This document shows positions 1 to 8,245 of a stretch of DNA of 64,000 nucleotides, piece by piece (the stretch's first letter is position 1; the number at the start of each line of letters is the position of its first letter). The notes below the pieces were generated by a model that worked only from the letters and a program-made list of their open reading frames with translations, made no database searches and had not been told where the DNA came from. This DNA is from CAVYGN01 sp963796325. GTDB taxonomy: Bacteria; Spirochaetota; Brevinematia; Brevinematales; JAOACQ01. The translations under genes and the position numbers were made by a program. The stretch is from assembly GCA_963796325.1 (NCBI GenBank), contig CAWCLF010000001.1, positions 1,922,001 to 1,986,000 on the forward strand, written 5' to 3'.

Positions 1-367
1 AATCGGCGGATTTTCCCGTTTTGAATTTCTTTTCAAAGTTTTCAGGTATTACAAGCGCCATTACAATACTGCCTTTATTCAGCATCGAATCTATCTCGCT
101 GTAATTAGAAGCATATTTATAAAGTGAAAAATATTCAGTGTGAAAAAAAGTTTCAAGGAATTCCCTGGACAATGCCGTCCTGTCCCGGTCGAAAACCGCG
201 AAACTTACATGCTTCACATCCATTGTCAGCGCATATCCGAAAAGCAGGATCAGCATAACGGGAAGAGCCAGCGAAAGCACCATGCTCCTCAGGTCCCTCC
301 TGATCTGTATCCATTCCTTTCCGGCTACGGCGCCGATCCTCCTGATCGATTTAACGGCTTTTTTCAT
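1..367 (-). CDS. ABC-2 type transporter permease, N-terminal part (runs off window)
   Basis: The reverse strand opens with ATG at 367 and stays open to base 1, giving about 122 residues. It starts MKKAVKSIRRIGAVAGKEW, followed by an RRDLRSM segment, a hydrophobic helix ending LLFGYAL, and then FAVFDRDRTALSREF. This is the usual beginning of an ABC-2 permease: a cytoplasmic amphipathic stretch, TM1, then a large extracytoplasmic domain. The start overlaps the stop of the ATPase gene by four bases (ATGA), so the two are translationally coupled. It is the membrane subunit of the efflux pump encoded by the three genes to its right. The C-terminal part lies outside the window. Confidence 0.85.
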   Translation of the reverse strand, partial: MKKAVKSIRRIGAVAGKEWIQIRRDLRSMVLSLALPVMLILLFGYALTMDVKHVSFAVFDRDRTALSREFLETFFHTEYFSLYKYASNYSEIDSMLNKGSIVMALVIPENFEKKFKTGKSAD

Positions 368-1284
368 TGAATAACCCTCATAGCCAGAATCTCTACGAAG
401 CAATCTTCAAGTCCCGGAGAATTTTCACGCATGGAGATGATTTTTACAGATTCCTTCCCCAGGATTTCCTTTATCTTGACAGATGCCGGCCGCGTCTCTT
501 CTACAAAGAGCTTAAGCGTAGCCCCGGTAAGGATAACGCTTTTGAATTCCTCATATCCCTTTAAAATCCTTTCCGCTTTCCTCGAATCCGAAGTCATCAC
601 CTCCATGAATTTCATACTTACCATGCCTTTTATTTCCTTGGGACTGCCCAGGGCTATTATCCGGCCTTTATACATCAGTGAAATTCTGTTGCATCTTTCG
701 GCTTCGTCAAGGTATGCGGTGCTTATCACTATCGTTTTTCCTTCACGCAGGAGGTCGTACAGTATCTTCCAGAATTCCCTGCGCGAGACCGGGTCGACGC
801 CGTTTGTCGGCTCGTCAAGCAGGATTATATCGGGATTATGTACAAGACAGCAGGCAAGCCCCAGTTTCTGCTTCATACCTCCCGAGAGTTTCCCCGCCAT
901 TCTTTTTTTAAAGGGCTCAAGGTGGCTGAAAGAATAAAGCATACCTGTCTTATTCCTGATTTCTTTATTTGACAGTCCGAACAATTTTCCAAAAAAGAAA
1001 ATGTTTTCCTCGACGGTAAGGTCTTCGTAAAGACCGAATTTCTGGGGCATATAAGCCATATTATCTTTTAAGTCGCGGATATGCCTGAACAGGTCCCTGC
1101 CGTCGACATTGATATATCCCCCGGAAGGATCGAGTATTCCGGCCAGGATCCGGAGAAGTGTGCTTTTGCCGGAGCCGTCCGGTCCTACAATTCCGAAGAT
1201 CTCTCCGCTTCCTATTGTAAATGAAATACCGTTTACAGCTCTGTAAGTCCCGAATTCCTTGACAAGATCTTTAACTTCTATCAA
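364..1284 (-). CDS. ABC transporter ATP-binding protein (drug/efflux type)
   Basis: This is a 306-residue nucleotide-binding subunit. The Walker A motif is GPDGSGKST (about residues 34-42), the signature LSGGMKQKL, and the Walker B IILLDEPTNGVDP. A C-terminal extension of about 80 residues follows, as in CcmA/YbhF-type ATPases that pair with ABC-2 permeases. The start is TTG at 1284, preceded by GGAGG seven bases upstream. It overlaps the HlyD stop, so it belongs to one operon with TetR, HlyD and the permease. It should power export by the neighbouring permease. The substrate cannot be read from the sequence. Confidence 0.93.
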   Translation of the reverse strand: MIEVKDLVKEFGTYRAVNGISFTIGSGEIFGIVGPDGSGKSTLLRILAGILDPSGGYINVDGRDLFRHIRDLKDNMAYMPQKFGLYEDLTVEENIFFFGKLFGLSNKEIRNKTGMLYSFSHLEPFKKRMAGKLSGGMKQKLGLACCLVHNPDIILLDEPTNGVDPVSRREFWKILYDLLREGKTIVISTAYLDEAERCNRISLMYKGRIIALGSPKEIKGMVSMKFMEVMTSDSRKAERILKGYEEFKSVILTGATLKLFVEETRPASVKIKEILGKESVKIISMRENSPGLEDCFVEILAMRVIQ

Positions 1285-2084
1285 TTGGCCGCCTCCGTGT
1301 AAATGACAGCATCGGCAGGCATGCCCGGCTTCAGGGCCTCATCGGGATTATCCAGATTTATTTTGACCGCGAACATGAGTTTGACCCTTTCATCCTTTGT
1401 CTGTATAGTCTTTGGGGTGAATTCGGCCTCCTGCAAGATTACCGATACCCTGCCGGTAAAATCCTTCCCCGGGAAGCTGTCCACATGGACCGCAGCTTTC
1501 ATTCCCAGTTTGACCAGGCCGAGTTTTTTTTCATCGACATAGATCTTGATATAAACATGCCTCAAGTCCGCTATTGTAAGAATCGATGAGCCGGGAAAAG
1601 CGGTTTCTCCGATCTCCAGGTTTTTCTGGAGGACGGTTCCGTCGACCGGAGAATATACAAGGGCGTTTTCAATATCGGCGGTAATAAGGTCCAGGTCGGC
1701 TTTGGAAACCCTGTAAACGGCTTGCGCGTTATCGAGTTCTTTTTTGGATACCGAACCGTCGTTGTAAAGGTTCCTGACCCTTATAAGGTTAAGATCTGCA
1801 TTTTCAAGGCTGGCCTTTGCAGAATTCAATTGAGCCGTCAGTTCATCGTACGCCAGTTTTACTATAAGATCGCCCTTTTTGACCTCCACACCCTCGTCGG
1901 CAGGCAGCTCCTCTATCCTTCCCGAGATCTTCGAACTGATCTCTATTTCAGTTACTTCTATCGTCCCCGATCCCTCGATATTCATGTTTTTTTTATTTAT
2001 ATTCCTGAATACCTCGAAATACAGAGTCGCGGCCAGGAGTACTGCGACGACAGCGATAACAGGAATAACGACCCTCGGTTTCAT
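1281..2084 (-). CDS. HlyD/YbhG-family efflux adaptor (membrane fusion protein)
   Basis: 267 residues. An N-terminal hydrophobic anchor (about 5-22) is followed by a lipoyl/barrel-sandwich half (about 40-75). A helical hairpin (about 78-130, with ASLENADLNLIRVRNLY) comes next, then the second lipoyl half containing YSPVDGTVLQKNLEIGE, and a beta-barrel with LADLRHVYIKIYVDEKKLG. This is the layout of periplasmic adaptors that link an inner-membrane pump to an outer component. The ATG at 2084 has a strong AAGGAGG site and overlaps the TetR stop. It implies a diderm envelope and acts with the downstream ABC ATPase and permease. Confidence 0.92.
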   Translation of the reverse strand: MKPRVVIPVIAVVAVLLAATLYFEVFRNINKKNMNIEGSGTIEVTEIEISSKISGRIEELPADEGVEVKKGDLIVKLAYDELTAQLNSAKASLENADLNLIRVRNLYNDGSVSKKELDNAQAVYRVSKADLDLITADIENALVYSPVDGTVLQKNLEIGETAFPGSSILTIADLRHVYIKIYVDEKKLGLVKLGMKAAVHVDSFPGKDFTGRVSVILQEAEFTPKTIQTKDERVKLMFAVKINLDNPDEALKPGMPADAVIYTEAAN

Positions 2085-2743
2085 TAATGCCTCCTTATGG
2101 GATCTTTATCATCCTTTTTTGGAACCGATATACTGTCTTTCTCATGAATAGTCCTGAAAAGAGTGTCGGAGAACTTTTCCGAAAACGCAGCCTTCATCCT
2201 GCCGATATCGAATCCGTAAACCCGGCTGATGTCCTCTGAAAGCGCATAATACATAATGAGAGGAAGCCCCTGAAAAAAAAGCATCTTCGTTATAAATGAA
2301 TCCTTCTCTTCTTCAATTCCTCCGGCTTCTTTGAGCATTTCATAAATATCCATGTAAAAGTCACGCAATAACGAAAGGACAATACTGATATCCATATTAT
2401 TCCTCAGAACTTCCGAAAGAATGATGCGTATGAACTTCCTTTCCCTGCTTATAACCGCGTCAAGTTTTACAATTATCGTTTCAGCCCTGATTTTATGTTC
2501 CCTTTTTATGTCGGTTATGGCTTCTCCAAGCCCCTCTTTAGCCTTGCGTATTATTCTTCCTATAAGTTCCCTCAGTATGTTTTCCTTGCTCTGGAAATGA
2601 TAATACAGCATGACCTTGTTGACGCCGGCTTTTGCAGCTATATCCTCCATTTTCGTCCTGTCGTATCCTTTCTCGATCAGCATTGCTTTTGCGGATTGAA
2701 GAATATTTTCCTTTGTGTCTTCAGTGTCGTGCTTTTTATCCAT
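2084..2743 (-). CDS. TetR/AcrR-family transcriptional regulator
   Basis: About 219 residues from the ATG at 2743; a TTG two codons earlier is less well placed relative to the GGAG site. The N-terminal helix-turn-helix is typical of the family: ENILQSAKAMLIEKGYDRT, then MEDIAAKAGVNKVMLYYHF. The C-terminal ligand domain (about 60-200) is divergent, as expected. It is the first gene of the efflux operon and sits directly behind a palindromic operator over the transcription start (2759-2786). Autorepression relieved by an exported compound is therefore the simplest model. The inducer is unknown. Confidence 0.93.
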   Translation of the reverse strand: MDKKHDTEDTKENILQSAKAMLIEKGYDRTKMEDIAAKAGVNKVMLYYHFQSKENILRELIGRIIRKAKEGLGEAITDIKREHKIRAETIIVKLDAVISRERKFIRIILSEVLRNNMDISIVLSLLRDFYMDIYEMLKEAGGIEEEKDSFITKMLFFQGLPLIMYYALSEDISRVYGFDIGRMKAAFSEKFSDTLFRTIHEKDSISVPKKDDKDPIRRH

Positions 2744-2758
2744 ATTCAACTCCGGGTT

Positions 2759-2815
2759 TATACTTGAAGTTTAAACTACATGTATAATTATAAACATGCA
2801 AAAATAACCTGTCAA
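2759..2815 (-). promoter_or_regulatory. Consensus sigma-70 promoter plus TetR operator
   Basis: On the reverse strand there is TTGACA (2810-2815), a 17-base spacer, then TATAAT (2787-2792); both hexamers match consensus. Immediately downstream, 2759-2786 is a 28-bp imperfect palindrome whose 14-base halves agree at 12 positions, centred on AGTTTAAACT. It covers the expected +1 and lies about 15 bases from the tetR start, an ideal position for repression by the TetR-family product. The sites are read directly from sequence. Binding by this protein is inferred. Confidence 0.8.
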
Positions 2816-3364
2816 GGATTTTTTTATAATTTCCTTATACGGGACTGCCGGAAAAAGTTATCAGATACAGGTGAAGAATTTATAATATTAATTGTTAATT
2901 GATATGCCGGTAAAAGTTTTATCTTTCGATACTCCTGGTAATTGCCTGACAATTTACTCTCAAACTAATTATTATTTTGCTTTACTGTATCCTGGCCGCT
3001 TCGGCTTTTTTGCTCTCAGCCTGTTCCAATTCGCCGGGACCGTCGAACGGTTCGTCATCTTCGAGTTCAGCTTCGAGCAGTTCCTCGTCGTCATCGTCAT
3101 CGTCTTCTATATCGCCGGCGACCAATTATATTTCAGCCAATATCGGCACCCTGGTCTATATTCCCTCCGGCACATTCCAGTATGATTCTGACGCGAATGC
3201 CGTATGTACGATATCGAAGGCGTTCCACATGAGTGCAAAGGATATTACAGGCGCCTAATTCGCCGCGGTGACCGGGATTGCCGACCCCAGCACTTATCAT
3301 GAGGCCGATCATCCTGTCGAAACGGTCAATTTTTACCAGGCTATCGTATTCTGCAATGAATTAA

Positions 3365-4644
3365 GGGCGGTTCCAAAAACTGCCCTTACATGTACAAATA
3401 GGCTAATTTAAGATAAAATAATAGTCAAGATTAACATTTTAGAGGGGAATATTAAAATGACAAAAATCAAGAAGCAGGTGAATCAGAGGTTATTTGAATA
3501 TCAGGAGCGAATGGAAATACTTGGCAAAACTCCATTGGACAAACTTAACGAATATATGGAATGGGAAGATTTTCGTCCTATACTCACTGAACTACTTGCT
3601 CCAAAAGAACAAAAGGCTCCAGGCGGGGCTTCACATTATGATTACGTTTTTATGTTCAAAATCCTCATTATACAGAAGTATTATAACCTTTCCGACGAGC
3701 AGACCGAATTCAGGATAAATGACAGTCTGTCATTGCAGAGATTCCTGGGAATAACTTTGGCGGACAAGGTTCCAGATCATAACAAAATATGGGACTTCAG
3801 GGAAAAGCTGATGAAATCAGGGGCTATAAAGGGCCTTTTTAAAGCGTTCGATACGGTTCTTGAAAGTCAGGGTATTGTCGGAAAGTCTGGATCAATAATA
3901 GACGCCAGTTTTGTCGAAGTCCCCAGGCAACGGAATAATCGTGAAGAAAATAAAAAGATAAAAGATGGTAAAACGCCTGAAGGATGGAAAGATAATCAGC
4001 ATAAGCTTTCACACAAAGACATGGATGCTCGCTGGACAATTAAGCATAATAAAGCGCATTACGGATATAAAAATCATGTTAAAGCCGAGATATTAACAAA
4101 AATAGTAAGAGAATATTCTGTAACCGATGCAAGTGTTCATGACTCGTTAGAAGTAAATGATTTATTGAATGAGAAAGATACAGGAAAATCATTATATGCT
4201 GATAGCGCCTATGTTGGACAGAAAGTAGAAAGTATAGTGAGCAAATATAAAATGAAAAACTTCATTCATGAAAAGGGATACAGGAACAAGACTTTAAGGA
4301 AAGGTCAGAAGAAGCTTAACAGACTTAAAAGCGCCATTCGATGTCGAGTTGAGCATATTTTTGGCTTCATTGAAAACAGCATGAACAGAAGCTTCATCAG
4401 AACAATCGGGAAAAAGAGGGCAGAAGCTAACATTGGTTTAATGAATCTTGTATATAATATGGCAAGATATACATTTATAATGAGGCAAAAGGCTCAATAT
4501 TTTGTATAAACCCCCTTGAAAATGGGAATATTTATGCCACCAAACAGTTTTGTTTAGAAATATGAAAAATATATGACGAATCTAATAATTCCGCCCAATG
4601 GGCACTACCTTGCTGCCCCGAAGGGGCAGTTATTAGAAGTGCCC
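3365..4644 (+). mobile_element. IS5-family insertion sequence, complete, with TTAA target duplication
   Basis: This is a 1280-bp element with one transposase gene. The terminal inverted repeats are 3365-3385 and 4624-4644, 21 bp each with 17 positions matching; both begin GGGC and end AACTGCCC when read inward. It is flanked by direct TTAA copies (3361-3364 and 4645-4648), which fit the YTAR target of the IS5 group. Excising the element plus one TTAA rejoins the interrupted SUMF1 reading frame exactly, so both ends are defined to the base. A second hairpin (GCTGCCCC/GGGGCAG) lies just inside the right end. Confidence 0.95.
3457..4509 (+). CDS. IS5-family DDE transposase
   Basis: 350 residues, intact. 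The N-terminal DUF772-type domain is about residues 25-125, with MFKILIIQKYYNLSDEQTEF and FLGITLADKVPDHNKIWDFR. The catalytic core follows: the first Asp in SIIDASFVEVPRQ, the second in YADSAYVGQ, and the Glu region in RCRVEHIFGFIEN, matching the IS5 D-D-E pattern. GAGGGG lies upstream of the ATG. It is the only gene of the element at 3365-4644 and shows no frameshift, so the element could still be active. Confidence 0.95.
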   Translation: MTKIKKQVNQRLFEYQERMEILGKTPLDKLNEYMEWEDFRPILTELLAPKEQKAPGGASHYDYVFMFKILIIQKYYNLSDEQTEFRINDSLSLQRFLGITLADKVPDHNKIWDFREKLMKSGAIKGLFKAFDTVLESQGIVGKSGSIIDASFVEVPRQRNNREENKKIKDGKTPEGWKDNQHKLSHKDMDARWTIKHNKAHYGYKNHVKAEILTKIVREYSVTDASVHDSLEVNDLLNEKDTGKSLYADSAYVGQKVESIVSKYKMKNFIHEKGYRNKTLRKGQKKLNRLKSAIRCRVEHIFGFIENSMNRSFIRTIGKKRAEANIGLMNLVYNMARYTFIMRQKAQYFV

Positions 4645-5240
4645 TTAAGTATTATAGAAGGACTTACTCCGGTATATTCTATCGGCGGCAATACCGCTCC
4701 CTGGAAATGGGGCGCAATACCGACAGGATCTGCTGATCCTACCTGGGATGCCGTAACGGCGGACTTTTCCGCCGACGGATACCGCCTGCCTACCGAAATG
4801 GAATGGCTGTGGGCCGCAATGGGCGCGGCCAGCGACGCCCGAAGCGGCGATATTGCCGGAGGCGTTAATACGGGCGGCTTCTCAAAGGGATATGCCGGCA
4901 GCACGGAAGCGGGAAGCGCCCAGGTTAATATCGACAGTTATGCCTTAACCGCAGCCTTCAGCCCTGTACCCACCACAACCACAAATACAGGTTTGCTTCT
5001 TGCCAATGAGCTCGGCCTGTACGACATGACAGGAAATGTATTTCAATTATGCTGGGACTGGTATGATACTTATTCTTCTAAAGCGATTACCGATCCGGGT
5101 TATACATCAAACCTGGCATCCGGCGAATATCGGGTCATCAGCGGCGGCTGCTTTGAACAACCGGAATCGTGCGCTGCGCTTCTTTATAGTTTGAGCTGCT
5201 TCCCATATTTCCCGAGCAACGAAATCGGTTTCAGGGTAGT

Positions 5241-5408
5241 GAGGCCTTGAATTCGCGAAGCGAAATCAATCAGCCGAACTATGAGGCCTTGAATTCGCGA
5301 AGCGAAATCAATCAGCCGAACTATGAGGCCTTGAATTCGCGAAACGAAATCAATCAGCCGAACTATGAGGCCTTGAATTCGCGAAGCGAAATCAATCAGC
5401 CGAACTAT
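5241..5408. repeat. Four tandem copies of a 42-bp unit
   Basis: Units lie at 5241-5282, 5283-5324, 5325-5366 and 5367-5408. The only difference noticed is GAAACG for GAAGCG in unit three. Each unit begins GAGGCCTTGAATTCGCGAAG and ends AGCCGAACTAT. The first unit contains the stop codon of the dead SUMF1 gene, so the array arose from the 3' end of that gene or a neighbouring extragenic repeat. 42 is a multiple of three, so one frame reads a 14-residue repeat, but there is no good start and I do not consider it coding. It resembles the repeats at 41580-41673 in reverse orientation. Confidence 0.95.
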
Positions 5409-5506
5409 CCTGGCATAGGGTCGTGCGTCCCTGAGCTTCGCTCATGGATAAACCCTGATCTGCGAAAATAAGCGGAGTTTTATCAAATTGATTGGAAAAA
5501 TACAAG

Positions 5507-6598
5507 TCAAGATTGCAGGAACCCGAATACGGGTTCCCCCGCCGCAGGGTGCCAGACCCTGTCGAGGTCAGGACTGATAAGGCGGATCGCCCCCTCCTCG
5601 CTCGATACATAGAGGGTGCTGCCTTTTTCCGCAGCGACAAGGGGTCTTAATTTCACCCTGTCCGAAAGGGCCATAAAGCCGCCTTCGAAACCTATAATAA
5701 AGGCGAACGGACCGTTAAGGAGCAAACTCCCGTAAACGATCCTGACGCCGGAATATATCCTTTTTGATTCTTCGTCCATATCCTCGATATCCTTCCAGAA
5801 AGGGGCCGCGAAGATCCTTGCGATCACTTTCCATGGAAGATTGTGCCTGCGTTTCAGGAGGTCGACCGCATAGGCGACGACTTCTGTGTCGGTGCGCATC
5901 GTGCATTCGTAGCCGAAGCTTTCAAGGTACCTCCTGTTGATGCCGTATGACGATATCTCCCCGTTATGTACGACCGAGTAATTGAGCATCGTAAAAGGAT
6001 GCGCGCCGCCCCACCAGCCCGGCGTATTTGTGGGAAAGCGGCTGTGGGCTATCCATGTATGCGCTTTGTATTCGTCAAGCCTGAAAAAATCCCCGATCTC
6101 ATGCGCTTCGCCTACTCCCTTGAAGGCGCCCATATTCTTGCCGCTCGATACGACGAAAACGCCCTCGATATTCTTATTGATGAAGAGGACTTTCGATACT
6201 ATGTAATCGTCCTCTTTTTCATTGCCCAGGTGCGCATCGGAAACCCTGCAGAAATACCTGAAAAAAACAGGCGGTTTTGTAATAGTCTTATTATTTCTTG
6301 TCGGGATCTGGTCTTCGTATACGATTTCAAAATTCTTTTTAATAAATTCCTTGCCTCTTTCCATTGAAGAAGCGTCGTCGTACATTACATGAAGGGCATA
6401 ATAATCCTTGTAAGAATCGTAAAGACCGTAAACGGCAAAACCGCCCCCCAGGCCGTTGCCCCTCTCCTTCATGTGCTCAATGCCCTTTATGGCGTCGGAA
6501 CCCGTGGATTTTTTGCCGCCCCTGTTTATAAAACCGATGATCCCGCATCCTGAAATATCCTTTTCTCCGTAAGGGCTTTTGCATATATAATCCGGCAT
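5507..6598 (-). CDS. Stand-alone class II glutamine amidotransferase (glutamate-synthase GATase-like)
   Basis: 363 residues from ATG at 6598, chosen because GGAG lies just upstream; an in-frame extension to 6661 has no such site. The N-terminal nucleophile region is SGCGIIGFINRGG with Cys about residue 18, so maturation would remove a propeptide of about 17 residues. Further class II landmarks are WIAHSRFPTNTPGWWGGAHP, VHNGEISSYG and MRTDTEVVAYAVD. No synthase or phosphoribosyl domain is attached. The family resembles the separate GATase subunit (domain 1) of archaeal-type split glutamate synthases. Partner subunits are not next to it, so its acceptor is unknown. Confidence 0.85.
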   Translation of the reverse strand: MPDYICKSPYGEKDISGCGIIGFINRGGKKSTGSDAIKGIEHMKERGNGLGGGFAVYGLYDSYKDYYALHVMYDDASSMERGKEFIKKNFEIVYEDQIPTRNNKTITKPPVFFRYFCRVSDAHLGNEKEDDYIVSKVLFINKNIEGVFVVSSGKNMGAFKGVGEAHEIGDFFRLDEYKAHTWIAHSRFPTNTPGWWGGAHPFTMLNYSVVHNGEISSYGINRRYLESFGYECTMRTDTEVVAYAVDLLKRRHNLPWKVIARIFAAPFWKDIEDMDEESKRIYSGVRIVYGSLLLNGPFAFIIGFEGGFMALSDRVKLRPLVAAEKGSTLYVSSEEGAIRLISPDLDRVWHPAAGEPVFGFLQS

Positions 6599-6695
6599 AA
6601 TGTCAACTCCGTACCTCTTTTTACAGGGTAATATTATATGGAATAATAAAAGGAAAGACAATTTTTTAGCTCGATAACGGAATAAGGGGTTTACA

Positions 6696-8243
6696 TTAGT
6701 TATTTTTTTTATATTTCGAAAGCAATTCCCGAATCCCTTTCAAATCGATTTTTGCCGCAAACTTTTTCATATAATTTGTAAACTGCTGCAATTCAGGTTT
6801 ATCGATGGAAGTTTTTTTGATGTATTGCCTGATTCCAATAATATCTCCTGCTTCAGTCATTTCAAATAACCTGTTTATATCTTTAAGAGGCGGAGCCGGA
6901 AATTCATCGGAAATAGAAATGCCTTTATCTTTTATCTCAGCCTTTTTTAAGGTTATACCGGAATATAAATCGTTTACCTTTTCCAGATAAATATCGAAAC
7001 TGAAAACGCTTCCTTTCCCGGGCTTGCTTTTTACATAAATATCACTGCCCAATAACCGGATAAACTGCCGGCTGATCGAAAGTCCCAGACCGAAACCTTT
7101 TGTCTTGAAATGATTTCCCTGCGGCGCCTGATAGAACGGTTCGAAAATCTTATCTGCCTGTTCCGGATCGATGCCAATGCCCTCATCTTCAATTTCAAAA
7201 TGCAGAATGCTCTTGGAAGACAAACCCACTCTTAATATAACCTTTCCCCGTTCGGTAAATTTTACAGCATTGTTTATCAGGTTCAAAATTACCTGGCGAA
7301 GCTTGACTTCGTCTCCAGTAACCAGAACAGGTATTTCTTTAACCGTCTCAATAGAAAACAGCAGGTTTTTCTCGGCAGCCTGATAACCCGCAGTTTCAGC
7401 TATATCTCTTATCAGATCGGGAAGATTGAAAGGTTGCTGATTTATTTTGAATTTACCCGATTCAAACTTCGAAAAATCAAGCAAATCATTAATAAGACTG
7501 AGAAGAATTTCACCATTCTTGTGCAAGCTTGTTATTATATTCAACTGGTCTTCGTTTAAACTATCATCGTTCTTCAGAATCTTCGAATAACCCAGTATTG
7601 CTCCTAAAGGCGTCCGTAATTCATGATTGACATTTGACATAAAAAGTGCTTTGGCATTATTCAAATCTTCGATTTTTTTAGCCTTTATTATTTCTTCTTC
7701 GGCTAACTTTATAACCGATACATCCATTGCAGCCATATATAATTTGTTTACCTTGCCGTTTTCATCATTGAATGGAATTATATCCAGCTGTATATGTTTT
7801 ATGATGTTGTTAACAACTTTACTCTTTACTATACAGGTCTGCCTTGCATTTGTATTGTATACTAAATTAATAGACTTATGAAAAATATCGAAGTATGCGG
7901 GATCGATGAAAAATGTAAAATTATAACCTGTCATTCTTGATTTTTCTATGCTGAAAAGCTCCGATGCCGTTAAATTAATTTCGAGAATTTTTCCATTACG
8001 GTCTAAAGTGAGGTAACCGGCGGGTGCAAGTTCGTAAAGTTCGAAATATTTGTTTTTTAATTCCTCATTTTCAGTATTAACCCTTTGAAGTTCTTCATTC
8101 TGCATTTCGAGTTCAATCTGGTGGACCTGCAGCTCCTGGATAAGGGACTCCATATCATAGCCGGAAAAGGACCGGTCGGATTTATTTTTATTAAACAGGC
8201 TCATTGCTTTTTTCAGCAGTTCATCTTTTTCAGGCTTTTTCAT
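6696..8243 (-). CDS. PAS-domain sensor histidine kinase
   Basis: 515 residues with no transmembrane segment seen. A coiled-coil start (about 25-70, rich in QNEELQRVNTENEEL) is followed by a PAS domain (about 70-185, YELAPAGYLTLDRNGKILEI). A HisKA domain has the phospho-acceptor in SNVNHELRTPLGAILGYS, and an HATPase domain has the N box LNLINNAVKFTERG, G1 DEGIGID and G2 FGLGLSISRQ. The last 70 residues are an extra helical tail (LFEMTEAGDIIGIRQYIK) seen in multidomain kinases. The ATG follows the stop of the CheB-CheR fusion by two bases, so the two are co-transcribed. No response regulator is adjacent. Confidence 0.92.
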   Translation of the reverse strand: MKKPEKDELLKKAMSLFNKNKSDRSFSGYDMESLIQELQVHQIELEMQNEELQRVNTENEELKNKYFELYELAPAGYLTLDRNGKILEINLTASELFSIEKSRMTGYNFTFFIDPAYFDIFHKSINLVYNTNARQTCIVKSKVVNNIIKHIQLDIIPFNDENGKVNKLYMAAMDVSVIKLAEEEIIKAKKIEDLNNAKALFMSNVNHELRTPLGAILGYSKILKNDDSLNEDQLNIITSLHKNGEILLSLINDLLDFSKFESGKFKINQQPFNLPDLIRDIAETAGYQAAEKNLLFSIETVKEIPVLVTGDEVKLRQVILNLINNAVKFTERGKVILRVGLSSKSILHFEIEDEGIGIDPEQADKIFEPFYQAPQGNHFKTKGFGLGLSISRQFIRLLGSDIYVKSKPGKGSVFSFDIYLEKVNDLYSGITLKKAEIKDKGISISDEFPAPPLKDINRLFEMTEAGDIIGIRQYIKKTSIDKPELQQFTNYMKKFAAKIDLKGIRELLSKYKKNN

Positions 8244-8245
8244 AT

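Larger units (their letters stand above)
2977..5250 (+). pseudogene. SUMF1/FGE-domain serine-rich lipoprotein, disrupted by a stop codon and an IS
   Basis: The remnant encodes a lipoprotein signal ending LLSAC, a serine-rich linker, and an N-terminal SUMF1 segment (LVYIPSGTFQYDSD). An in-frame TAA follows at 3256-3258, where the intact paralogue at 28554 has a Gln codon. Reading continues in the same frame (FAAVTGIADPS, then VFCNEL) until the IS5-type element at 3365. After the element, coding resumes at 4649 with SIIEGLTPVYSIGGNTAP and runs to TGA at 5248-5250 with YRLPTEMEWLWAAMG, ELGLYDMTGNVFQLCWDW and GFRVVRP. Removing the IS and one TTAA restores CNELSIIEGLTPVY. Only a TTG start is left, so initiation may also be lost. 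Confidence 0.9.

Noticed and set aside
2892..3185. Alternative frame over the SUMF1 signal region starting near 2903
   Set aside because: It overlaps the lipoprotein signal in another frame and has no homology; at most it hints at an old frameshift at the gene start.
3839..4039. Antisense frame within the transposase
   Set aside because: Shadow of the IS transposase with no support of its own.
5247..5471. Frame encoding a 14-residue peptide repeat across the 42-bp array
   Set aside because: The periodicity is explained by a 42-bp DNA repeat being divisible by three; there is only a TTG start with no ribosome site and no homologue recognised.
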